The notes under the pieces: model-generated
Told to the model about the DNA's origin: nothing
Seen by the model: the letters and a program-made list of their open reading frames with translations, nothing else
Databases searched by the model: none
Made by a program: the position numbers and the translations under genes
Part shown: positions 13,209 through 21,918 of the stretch, piece by piece
How the letters are laid out: each line of letters opens with the position of its first letter
Position numbering within the stretch: position 1 is the first letter of the stretch
NCBI GenBank assembly: GCA_020226215.1
Contig: CM035234.1
Location: forward strand, 18,256,713-18,320,712
From: Sindora glabra
Lineage: Eukaryota; Streptophyta; Magnoliopsida; Fabales; Fabaceae
Direction of reading: 5' to 3'
DNA length: 64,000 nucleotides

Positions 13209-13241
<33 letters not shown>
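13209..13241. repeat. TA dinucleotide microsatellite
   Basis: An uninterrupted (TA)n tract of about 33 bases inside the inverted-arm element. Confidence 0.95.
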
Positions 13242-13243
<2 letters not shown>

Positions 13244-15683
13244 CCCTTTTCTTTTAGAAAAGAAGCACATATGTTTGTTGAAATTAAAAAAATTTTAGAT
13301 TTTTCAACTCAAGTATATTAAGTAATAGGAAGCACTCATCTTTAATATTGTTCATGACATTTGCTGATGCACCTTACGAAAATAATAAACTTCAGCTTAA
13401 GTAATTAACTTCTATTCATATCTGAATCATAAGCAAATTAATCAAGAACTTAAAAGAATATAGACTCCAAATGGGCAGGAAATCATTGGTAATAAAACAA
13501 AGAAGAATAGAAATGAAGTAAACTCAAAATTCTAAATAGTAAAGAATATAGACTCCAAATGGTATCACTAAGATAGTCCAACAAATAGATGGATAGGAAA
13601 TCATTGGTATCAACAAGACAGTACAGCAAATAGATATAGTTGCAAATGTAAGCCTTATCATGATCATCTCACTACTCATATACAATAAGCTTCTAGAAAA
13701 TGTACTTTGTTGAATCATCCACTATAAATAAAGCTAACTGGCTACTTAGAAATGAGAAATGCATATATCATCATTGCAATACAATATGTGTAAAAAAAAA
13801 ATTAACCTATATATAACAAAGAAAGGGAAACCATATACATATAGGGACATGGAAACTTTATTTAAGTTGCTAGATGGTCCAAACGCACACAACTAAACAT
13901 TAATTACAATACATTCAGGGTAGATTAAAACTTATTATCAATTCAACTTGAAAGTGCTATTTGGTGAATTTGATATCATTATTAGAATAACATAGTAGCT
14001 TTTTTTTTCCCCTTTTACTAAAGAAGAATAGTATAACATCATGCCTTATAATTTGTTTGCTCAAATTCTTATGTTCTCATCAATAGTTGATTTTGATGAC
14101 TAATCCTTTTGTTTATTTTTTTAATGTTCCTTGTTCTTTCTCTCCCTTTTGTTTTCGTAGTCAACATGAACTAGGACCATACGGTACCAAGGTTATAATC
14201 TTAGGAGACATTGGTTATATATCCTATATGGCCAATGATTATCTCTAAGTTCTTTCAATACTTAAGCATCTTAAATATGACAAATTCAATATTATAAGGC
14301 TGAAAATGTATATAAAATAGAAATAGAATTAATCACCTTTCACAGCATAGGAAATTATATATTTTTTTAGCAAATGAAAATTTAATATATTTTGGCCGAC
14401 ATGTTGTTCAAATGCTTTTTCAATTGTTGAATTGAAACTTCTAATCAACAAGTGGCACATAGAAACAGAACCTCATTTCATTAGTAAATAATTACACATT
14501 AAAAAAAGAATTTATTATGCAAAGAATCAAACAGATTAATCTTTGATCTACAAATTCAAAATTTGCAAACAAATCTAATTTTCTTTTTTTTTTTTGGTTT
14601 CTGTAAAAAATTTACCACCAAGTCCAATTTCTTATTTTGCCCCTTAATGGAGTTGCTATTGCCTTTTTATTTTTTTTATTTTTGCTATTTTTTCAGTTTG
14701 TACCATGAATTGGAACTCATCAAATTTTTGTGTGTTAAGTTACTTGATACTTTTACAATGAGAATGTGTAAAACATGATTGGAGAAAAAGAAGATTCTTG
14801 TTAATTAATTTAATCCTGCATAAAAATTAGGGAAGAAAAGTAGAAAAAGAAAACATAGTGGGTTTTTTGGGAACTATATGTTCATATTCATAATAAATAT
14901 ATCTCCTAGTTCTTTTAATATTTAAGCATCTCTCCCCATCTACCAGATAGCTCCCTCTTCACTCTTTTGTTCTCTTATCTTCTTACATACATAGCATCTT
15001 TGGCTTTCACAATAATTATAGGTGACCTAGATTATGTTTTGGTAAATACAAAAGACCTAGACTTTGACTAATGTGTTCTTTCCTCTTTACTTCATTATTG
15101 ATTCATATATCTTTTCAAACAATTAGAAAGGGATAAAGGGGAGAAAACTAAGAACAACAAGCAGAGATAAGGAAATGACTCTTATCTGTAAGGAATAAAT
15201 TCTATGACGGCTTGTTTCGATAGCGAATCTTCTAATTACAAATGTAGAGTTAGGTTGAAGATCATCAGTATAGTCCAATTGATTCATTGGAGGGTTGCAG
15301 AGATTGAAAGGAAGAGATGGTATTATTTTCCTCTTCTAAACCTGAGTTTAACTTGGGCATTACCTGATAAAGTTCTAGTATCATTTAAGTGTAACTTAAA
15401 ACTAATAATTGGACTTATGAGAATGAAGGCTGGGCTGGGTTTTTTAATTAATGGATAAAAAGCCCAATGTGCCCACGGGCCAATGGACCCTTGAATAGGC
15501 CTAGTTGTAATTAAAAACTAACATTTTTTTTTAATCAGATCATATTGTCACTACAAATCATATCAATGGCAAATATTCTTGTCACTATAAGGTAAATATT
15601 TAGTGAGGAAAAAAATAGTTGTCACTAATTAACAACCTCAATGATAATTATTAATTATTGTAACAAAAACTCTTTTTAGTGGT

Positions 15684-15978
15684 AATATATTTATATTTTG
15701 ACTAATAACATAATAATTGTGACAATTAATATTGTCATTAAAGCTTTTTCATGTCAACATATTTATGTTATCACCAAAATCTATTTCCATTACATTTAAC
15801 TTTTTATTTTTTCAAATGTGTACTGTTTATAATATTTTTGAAATATCTCTAAATATTTAATGACACAATATAAAGAAAATGTGATTAACTCAATTTTGAT
15901 ATATTTAAAATTAAACTTAAGTTAACATCAATCATATCTAATTTATGATAATAATAATAGTATAAAGTTATAATCAGG
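15684..15978. other. AT-rich noncoding DNA right of the inverted-arm element
   Basis: GTGACAATTAATATTGTCAT and ATGTTATCACC motifs continue to about 15770, so the true element end may lie somewhat further right than called. Otherwise nothing is recognised. Confidence 0.4.
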
Positions 15979-16157
15979 TTTTAACAGGATTGAGATCCTC
16001 TAAAGTGCATTTTGCACTTTAGAGAATAAAGTACCAAAATCTATCATTGATTTTGATTTATAATTTTATAAATAAAAATAAAAAAAATTATTAATAGATT
16101 TTGGCATTTTATCCTCTAAAGTAAAAGCACTTTAAAGGATCCCAATCTATTTTAACA
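15979..16157. mobile_element. 163 bp MITE with perfect 8 bp target-site duplication (hAT-like)
   Basis: TTTTAACA lies at 15979-15986 and again at 16150-16157. Between them the element begins GGATTGAGATCCTCTAAAGT. Read from the right on the minus strand it begins TAGATTGGGATCCTTTAAAG. The inverted arms extend about 60 bp and include the block (A/G)CCAAAATCTAT(C/T) on both sides. The left arm also holds a local palindrome, AAAGTGCATTTTGCACTTT. An 8 bp duplication is typical of hAT transposases. There is no coding capacity. Confidence 0.85.
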
Positions 16158-16209
16158 TTATTCAACAATACAATAAGTTTCAATTATCATCAACTTATAA
16201 ATGTGGAAT

Positions 16210-16703
16210 GGATAATTTGCAGTGCTTTGATAACATTACTATTTATCAAACACTCTTATAACACTTCTAAATTTTAGCAGTTTAAAATTATACTTTACTC
16301 TAATACTTCAAATATATATATATATGCATATGTATATTAAAAGTTGTGATAGAGTTTAAATAAATGAAATAACGAATGTGAAGTGGCTTGGGTTTGTGGT
16401 CAAAAGTTGTTATAGACTTTAAATAAACGAAATAACGAATGAGATGTGGTTTAAGTTCGTGGTCACTTAACTATATACACACACACAATTTGTAATAGAC
16501 TTTAAATAAACAAAATAACCAATGAGAAGTGGTTTGGGTTTGTGGTCACTTAAACACACACACACAATCGATGTGACCCACATATAGTACATTTTAAAAA
16601 AAAAAAAGACTTAATTAGACTTATAACTCATAACTTTGCCATATCACGCATAGTGTATTGGATTATTATGTGCGTCATGAAGAATGTATGTAATAATGCA
16701 TGG
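16210..16703 (+). repeat. Family A, copy 6, left part, with a three-unit tandem array
   Basis: Three tandem units begin at about 16341, 16403 and 16489. Each contains TAGACTTTAAATAAACGAAA (with variants), an AACGAATGAG-like block and GGTTTGGGTTTGTGGTCACT. After them come TTGCCATATCACGCATAGTG, TATTGGATTATTATGTGCGT and ATGTAATAATGCATGG, which stop exactly at the gypsy insertion. CA-rich microsatellites (ACACACACA) sit in the second and third units. Confidence 0.75.
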
Positions 16704-17464
16704 TATCACAAGTCAGTCTTGTGACCCAATTGGTTAGGCAAATGAGCTCTGATTTCAATGAAACTTTGCACAAAAATCAAGCATCATGTGGAGACCTCGT
16801 AGTGCTGATTTGGGAGGATTCCAACTTGTGTACAATTTTTAAAGATTTTCCCCATGTTGGGGGTATTTATGTAATTTTACCTAAAGCAGTGTAGAAAAGC
16901 ACATGACTTTGATCCTTGGATTATTATCTTCGTTTTGATGTATTATGAGCTAGTAGATCCTTCTCGAGCTTTAAGGCTTTATGGTGGTTTAAGAAAGTAT
17001 GTCAACTCCTACCCTATAAGCTTTTGCTTAGAATGCTTTTAAAGGGGGAGTATCTAGTGATTTTAGTGGTCACTTGGTATTGCCTAGCGGTTGGAGTGTA
17101 TGGCTAGTGACCTCCCTTACACATTCTCTACTATATGTAATGAGGCATATTATGAATAAAAGAAATAGCCCCTCTTCTACTAAAATTGGTCCACAATTGT
17201 GTTCACGTGTTGCCGCATTTATCCATATTACTCGAGTGTTCATTGTTGCCTTGTTATATGCTTTGTGGTTAGTTGCCAAGTTGCTATGTTCTATGTGTTA
17301 CCTTGAGATGCTTTGCGATTGACCTAATGTGCTTATTATTATTACGGGTGATGCGTGTCATTTTCGTAACTTCGAATGGTGAATGACTAAATGGCTGACT
17401 TATTCTCAAGTGGTAAGAGTCTAAGCGCAGCATGTTCCTCTACCTAAGTTGCCAGACTATGACA
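16704..17464 (+). repeat. 5' LTR of the gypsy-type element
   Basis: It begins TATCACAAGTCAGTC, where the 3' copy keeps TGTCACAAGTCGGCC, so the terminal TG has mutated. It ends GACTATGACA. The 760 bp match the 3' LTR throughout, including AAATCAAGCATCATGTGGAG and GGTCACTTGGTATTGCCTAG. The short frames read within it on both strands are LTR shadows, not genes. Confidence 0.9.
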
Positions 17465-17466
17465 TC

Positions 17467-17478
17467 TAATATCAGAGC
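17467..17478 (+). other. Primer-binding site (tRNA-Met-like)
   Basis: TAATATCAGAGC lies two bases after the 5' LTR. It matches the common plant initiator-Met primer site TGGTATCAGAGC at 10 of 12 positions. Confidence 0.8.
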
Positions 17479-17594
17479 ATGGTTTCGACCACACTTCTAG
17501 TTAGTCCATTGCACCTTTTGTTTCCATTCTGCTACATCTTTTTCTTTTATGAAGTCAATAGATGATGTTGAAGAAAATGACTCATGTTGAATAG

Positions 17595-18843
17595 TTCAAC
17601 GCTATTGAGAATGCAATTAGTAATCTCAAAGGCTATATTGATATTGTGAAAGGATTGCAAACTAAGGAAATCCCTGAACTATTCCAAAGGGCTAAAGAGT
17701 GGGAAGCTCTTGAGCACTGTGTCAAGACCCTTGAAGCGAACAAAGGTGTTGAAAGCTCAAGGAGTAACTTCACCCCACAAGTTGGTAAGTGACTCGCTAT
17801 CATTGAGACTACCCAAATGGAATTAGGGAATGCTTTGAGAGGCCTTTCCAATGAAGTGAGGGATATTACTATAGCTCTTCATATAGAAGTTAGCAATTTA
17901 GCTATCTTAGTAAAGGTAATAATGATGGCTCTTAGGAGTGGTCAGCAAGATGGTGGTGCCTTAGAGCAAAATGGGAAGTTGAAGATTACTAAACCAAAGC
18001 CATATATGGGTGAACAGGATGAGCAAAAGCTAGAAAACTTTATGTTCAACTTGGATCAATACTTCAATGCTACTAGCATAGAGTCTAAGGAAGCCCAACT
18101 GAATCATGTTACTATATTCCTCGTAGACAATGCAAAGGTTTGGTCAAGGAACAAGTATTAGGAGATTCAAGAGCAAAGGTGCTATATCAACACTTAGAAT
18201 GAGCTCAAGCAAGAGTTAAAGGCATATTTCTATCCAAAAAATATAGATTACTTAGCCTAAAGCAAGCTAAGAGAGCTGTGACAAATAGGATTTGTCCAGG
18301 ATTATGTGAAGAAGTTAACAAATGTGATATTGGACATCAGAGACATGATCAAGAAAGACAAACTCTTCTATTTTCTTGATGGTCTCTAAAGGGAAATTGT
18401 TATTGAGCTTTAGAGAAGAAGAAATCAAAAGCTATCAGAGGCAGTGATGGCTGTTGAATGCCTTTCTAACTATAATTTCCCTAACTCCAATCTAAAGTTT
18501 GCTGGAGGAAATACATCCCATGCTGGTGGGGGAGTCAGGTAGTTAAGGAAGGGTAGCAAGCTTAAAAGTGAGGGAGCGGCCTTAATAATGCTTACCCACA
18601 TGGAAGCCTCACTAGTATCTCTATTAACCAATAACACTAAGAGGAGGAATACTTTATCTTGTTTCTTATGCCGAAGACCACACAAAGTGGCAAAGTACAT
18701 AGAGATAGCTACCCTAAATGCCATACAAGCCAAACTCCAGGGAAAAGGAGCAAAAGGTAATAACAGAGCTGGTCATTCAAATGGGGAAGGTGATTCTTGC
18801 ACTAGGATTAGAGCATTTCAACTCCTAGCACCCTACAAGTAAG
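17595..18843 (+). pseudogene. gag: Decayed gypsy gag with zinc knuckle
   Basis: Gag forms the virus-like particle and packages element RNA. One frame reads FNAIENAISNLKGYIDIVKG from 17595 and gives a coiled N-terminal region. It is then interrupted by TGA at 17790-17792. It resumes with the retrotransposon-gag core (KPKPYMGEQDEQKLENFMFN, then FLVDNAKVW) at about 17990-18150. TAG at 18159-18161 and further stops follow near 18196, 18257, 18281, 18388 and 18411. A nucleocapsid zinc knuckle, CFLCRRPHKVAKYI, is at 18660-18701. Its last Cys position is occupied by Tyr, so metal binding would fail. There is no fused protease. Confidence 0.8.
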
Positions 18844-19990
18844 CTGAGATGGAGAACTGAGATAAATCCCTTTTCCTTACCGAGGGTCTATCTTCACAAG
18901 GAGTTATGTGGGATCACCGGTACCAACCCGTATAACAAGCAAGCTAGGTAGTGGAGGAAGGGAGAAGTCCTTTGCCGAAGAGTTCATTGGATGTGATGTG
19001 GAGATAAATCCTTTTATGGAAAAGTCTATGGAGTTAATAGGGAGCATAGGTGTGTGTTTAAGGAGCAACTGCTTAACATATAATTTTCTTTTATTGTGAT
19101 TGCTCTTTATATGCAAGGAATCACATGGTTGTGAGTTTTCACTTGCGGTAATGGCTCACACAGCTTTAGGGATGCTAGTAGTCAATCACAGGAGCAACTT
19201 GTGGATAGAGACTTGTAGAGTATAATTATATGTAAGCTAGAACAAGTAGTGCGGATGGCACCTTATTCAACCCTATTGGCTATGGTAGGGGACACTAGGA
19301 GAGTGTCATGTTCAAGTGCCTTAGAGACATCAAGTAGATGTTGAACTTGAGTTTGAAGAGGATGAGTGATTTATTTGAGTAGCCAATGTGAAGCAAAGTG
19401 CCAAGATTGACCGAAACCATTAGCAAGAAGAATTGTGAGCAAGGTTATAAGGCCTGTGCATAGACCAAGCGTAAATCTCATTTATCTTGCACCAGTGGTA
19501 TGGGGCATTAAGTGTAAGATACTTAATAAGTAGGCAATTCCAAGACATCAAGCTCACATGCCTACTATAAAGACAATTAACTCGAGAATTATGGAGACAA
19601 TTCAACCAAGCTCAGAGAAGTTTTTCATCAATAGCAACAGGTTCAAAGAGATAAAGCATGAATATTCAAGAGCAGTGAGTAGAAACTTAAAGATAAGCAT
19701 TGGTGAAGGGCAAAGCGATAGCTGAGAAGAATTATAGAGACAATTCAACTAGGCTTAGCGGAGTTTTTCATCATTAGCAACAAGTTCAAAGAGACAAAGC
19801 ATGAAAATTCAAGAGCAGTGAGTAGAAACTTCATGGGAGTAGTGTCAGATTGAAGTGTTGAAGATAAGCATTGGTGAAGGGCGAAAAGAGAAGCTGAGAA
19901 GAAGTCAAAGGAGGAGCTCAAGGAAGTAGACTAAAGACTCTTGCAAAATTGTTAGATTGCATCATCAATGAGGACATTGACATTTTTCAA
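18844..19990 (+). other. Noncoding interior of the gypsy-type element, with a tandem duplication
   Basis: No pol domain is visible. A tandem duplication spans roughly 19583-19720 and 19724-19900. Both copies contain GAGACAATTCAAC(C/T)A, GTTTTTCATCA, AAAGCATGAA(T/A)ATTCAAGAG, CAGTGAGTAGAAACTT and AAGATAAGCATTGGTGAAGG. The block at 19438-19550 (GCAAGGTTATAAGGCCTGTG, then GGGGCATTAAGTGTAAGATA) has a recognisable relative in the other gypsy-type element, at 58880-58992 on the minus strand. Confidence 0.65.
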
Positions 19991-20001
19991 GTAGGGGAGA
20001 A
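19991..20001 (+). other. Polypurine tract of the gypsy-type element
   Basis: GTAGGGGAGAA abuts the TGTCACAAG start of the 3' LTR. A purine run at this place primes plus-strand DNA synthesis. Confidence 0.85.
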
Positions 20002-20788
20002 TGTCACAAGTCGGCCTTATGATCTAATTGGCTAGGCAAATGAACCCTGATTTGGATGAAACTTTGCATAAAAATCAAGCATCATGTGGAGACCTTGTAG
20101 TGCTAATTTGGGAGGATTCTAACTTGTGTACAATTTTTAGGGATTTTCCCCACATTGGGGGTATTTATATAATTTTACCTAGGGTAACTTGTCTAGTGTA
20201 AGCAAGAAAGTACATGCTATGGTCCTTGGATTATTAACTTCATTTGATGCATTATGAGCTAATAGATCCTTCCCAAGCTCTAAGAAAAAGGCCTTATGAT
20301 AGTTCAAAAAAAATATGTCAACTCTTGCCAGATGGTCTTTTACTTAGAATGCTCTTTAGGGGGGAGTACCAAGTGATCTTGGTGGTCACTTGGTATTGCC
20401 TAGGGGTTAGAGTGTGTGGCTAGTGGCCTCCCTTACACATTCTCTATATGTAATGAGGCATATTATGAATAAAAGAAGTAGCCCCTTTTATACTAAAATT
20501 GGTTCACAATTGTGTTCACTTGTTGCTACATTTATCTACATTACTCGAGTGTTCATTATTGTCTTGTTATATGCTTTGTGGTTAGTTGTCAAGTTGCTAT
20601 GTGCTATGTGTTGCCTTGAGATGCTTTGCGATTGAGCCGATGTGCTTATTATTATTGTGGGTGATGCTTGTCATTTTCGTAACTTTGAATGGTGAATGAC
20701 CAAATGGCTAGCTTATTTTCAAGTGGTAAGAGTCTAAGTGCTGCACGTTTCTCTACCTAAGTTGTTGAACTATTGCCGAACTATGACA
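20002..20788 (+). repeat. 3' LTR of the gypsy-type element
   Basis: It starts TGTCACAAGTCGGCC and ends GAACTATGACA. It is 787 bp against 761 bp for the 5' LTR, with small indels. It is followed by ATGGCCACACATGC, which continues the interrupted family A sequence. Confidence 0.9.
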
Positions 20789-20925
20789 ATGGCCACACAT
20801 GCATACAAACATACATGATCCTTGTCACTCACATGTAGTACATTTTTTTTAAAAACATAACCGAAGTCATAACTCGCAATTTACTATATCACGCATAGTG
20901 TATTGGATTATTATGTGCGTCATGA
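20789..20925 (+). repeat. Family A, copy 6, part to the right of the gypsy insertion
   Basis: This repeats the module seen just left of the insertion: CTCACATGTAGTACATTTTT, then ATATCACGCATAGTGTATTG and GATTATTATGTGCGTCATGA. The host site therefore already held a tandem copy of this module before the element landed. Confidence 0.7.
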
Positions 20926-21133
20926 AGAATGCATGTAATAATGCATGGGTAACCCATATTTACCCCATTGGATTTTTCCAAATTAGCGAAGAAAAATCTT
21001 CCAATTACGTTTCGTCCAATATCCTAACAAGAATACATGTAATAATGCATGGCCACCCCATATTTTCCCAATTGGATTTTTCCAAATTAGCAAAAAAAAA
21101 TCTTCCAGTTACGTTTCATCCAATATCCTAACA
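20926..21133 (+). repeat. Tandem duplication, two 104 bp units
   Basis: Unit 1 is 20926-21029 and unit 2 is 21030-21133. Both read AGAAT(G/A)CATGTAATAATGC, then ATTGGATTTTTCCAAATTAG, then TCTTCCA(A/G)TTACGTTTC, and end TCCAATATCCTAACA. They are about 90% identical by eye, so the duplication is fairly young. The 77-codon frame across it is a by-product of the repeat. Confidence 0.9.
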
Positions 21134-21137
21134 AGAT

Positions 21138-21632
21138 TTTAGAAGACTTCAAAACAACTTTAGAGCTCCGCAAGTTAAAACAAATGTAAATTTCATATAC
21201 ATATCCATCGACTAAGGATGAAAATAAAAAAAATTACTAAAAGTTCTGTATAATATAATAATGAATGCATGTATAACCAAATTGAAAATGCATTTTTTGA
21301 ATTGCAATTGTGCATATAAATATAACTTTGAAAATTTTCCAATATCTTCAAAATTACGTTGCACATTACTTGTATAATATAATTTTTTTTAGATTTTAAT
21401 TTATTGGCAATCAATTTTAATCCACTGAAATTGAAATGATCAATTAAATTCATTAAGGTTCAATAGTCAATTGGTTTCGATTAAAAAAATATAATAACAA
21501 TTAGAGTCAGTTTATTAAGAAAACATTTTTAATCTCCATTACCCAACTAATAATCTCCTGGTTCTTTATATGTTTCTAACAAATTTGAAACTAAAACCAA
21601 TTTAGAAGATTTACCAAAGTACTTATGTAAGT
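21138..21632. other. AT-rich noncoding DNA
   Basis: Nothing is recognised. The 86-codon minus frame at 21193-21453 is low-complexity and matches nothing I know. Confidence 0.45.
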
Positions 21633-21918
21633 TAGAGGTGTCAAATGGGTTAGGATCTATGAATTAGTCCATACCCATCATAGATTTTCATGGGTTTGGA
21701 AGATAAAAAATTTACCCATTTTGAACATAAGTAATATAGATCATTTTGTCACAAACTCGATCTATCCTAGAGTGGTCTATGCCTATTATTGATTTTGGTA
21801 GCTTTGGCCCTTAAAATTGGCTCATTTTGAGCATGGGTAATACAAACCGATTGGTCATGGACCCAAGACATCACAAACCAATTCGTATCCACACAAACTA
21901 ACTTGTTTGACAGGCCTA
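21633..21918. mobile_element. hAT-like MITE, about 286 bp
   Basis: The left end is TAGAGGTGTCAAATGGG. The right end, read on the minus strand, is TAGGCCTGTCAAACAAG. This matches the TAGRGGTGTCAAA style of plant hAT termini. The interior alternates CCCAT/ATGGGT motifs (GGTTAGGATCTATGAATTAG, ATTTACCCATTTTG). The flanks ATGTAAGT and ATGTGAAC could be a worn 8 bp duplication, with 5 of 8 matches. There is no coding capacity. Confidence 0.6.

Larger units (their letters stand above)
11957..15683. mobile_element. Degenerate DNA transposon with long inverted arms (CACTA-like), about 3.7 kb
   Basis: The left end reads CACCACAAAAAGAGTT. The right end, read on the minus strand, is ACCACTAAAAAGAGTTTTTG, so the terminal motif ACCAC(T)AAAAAGAGTT is inverted. 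The arms extend inward. Both have dense GTTGTCAC/GTGACAA repeats, then an AATTAGACTTGTTCA-like block paired with AACTAGGCCTATTCA on the other strand, then GGGCC-rich sequence near 12130-12270 and 15420-15500. Dense subterminal repeats are typical of CACTA elements and also of some MULEs. A clean 3 bp or 9 bp target duplication is not visible and no transposase is recognised, so it would be non-autonomous. The interior holds one gene-like fragment (12711-12919) and a TA microsatellite. Confidence 0.5.
16704..20788 (+). mobile_element. Ty3/gypsy-type LTR retrotransposon, gag-only, about 4.1 kb
   Basis: Two direct LTRs (16704-17464 and 20002-20788) enclose a 2.5 kb interior with a tRNA-Met-type primer site, a broken gag and a polypurine tract, in plus orientation. 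No protease, reverse transcriptase, RNase H or integrase motif is found, so it could move only with enzymes supplied by another element. This is the architecture described as TR-GAG. The target was family A sequence. CATGG precedes the left LTR and ATGG follows the right LTR, and the continuous reading AATGCATGGCCAC exists as an empty-site paralogue at about 21044-21056. The LTRs differ at many positions, so the insertion is not recent. Confidence 0.85.

Noticed and set aside
14563..14778. 71-codon frame with a hydrophobic, Phe-rich start resembling a membrane protein
   Set aside because: The Phe-rich run comes from T tracts inside the noncoding interior of the inverted-arm element.
17070..17322. 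Overlapping open frames on both strands (69 and 82 codons), with a plus-strand relative at 20414-20635
   Set aside because: They lie inside the two LTRs of the gypsy-type element, which explains their duplication. They match no protein family.
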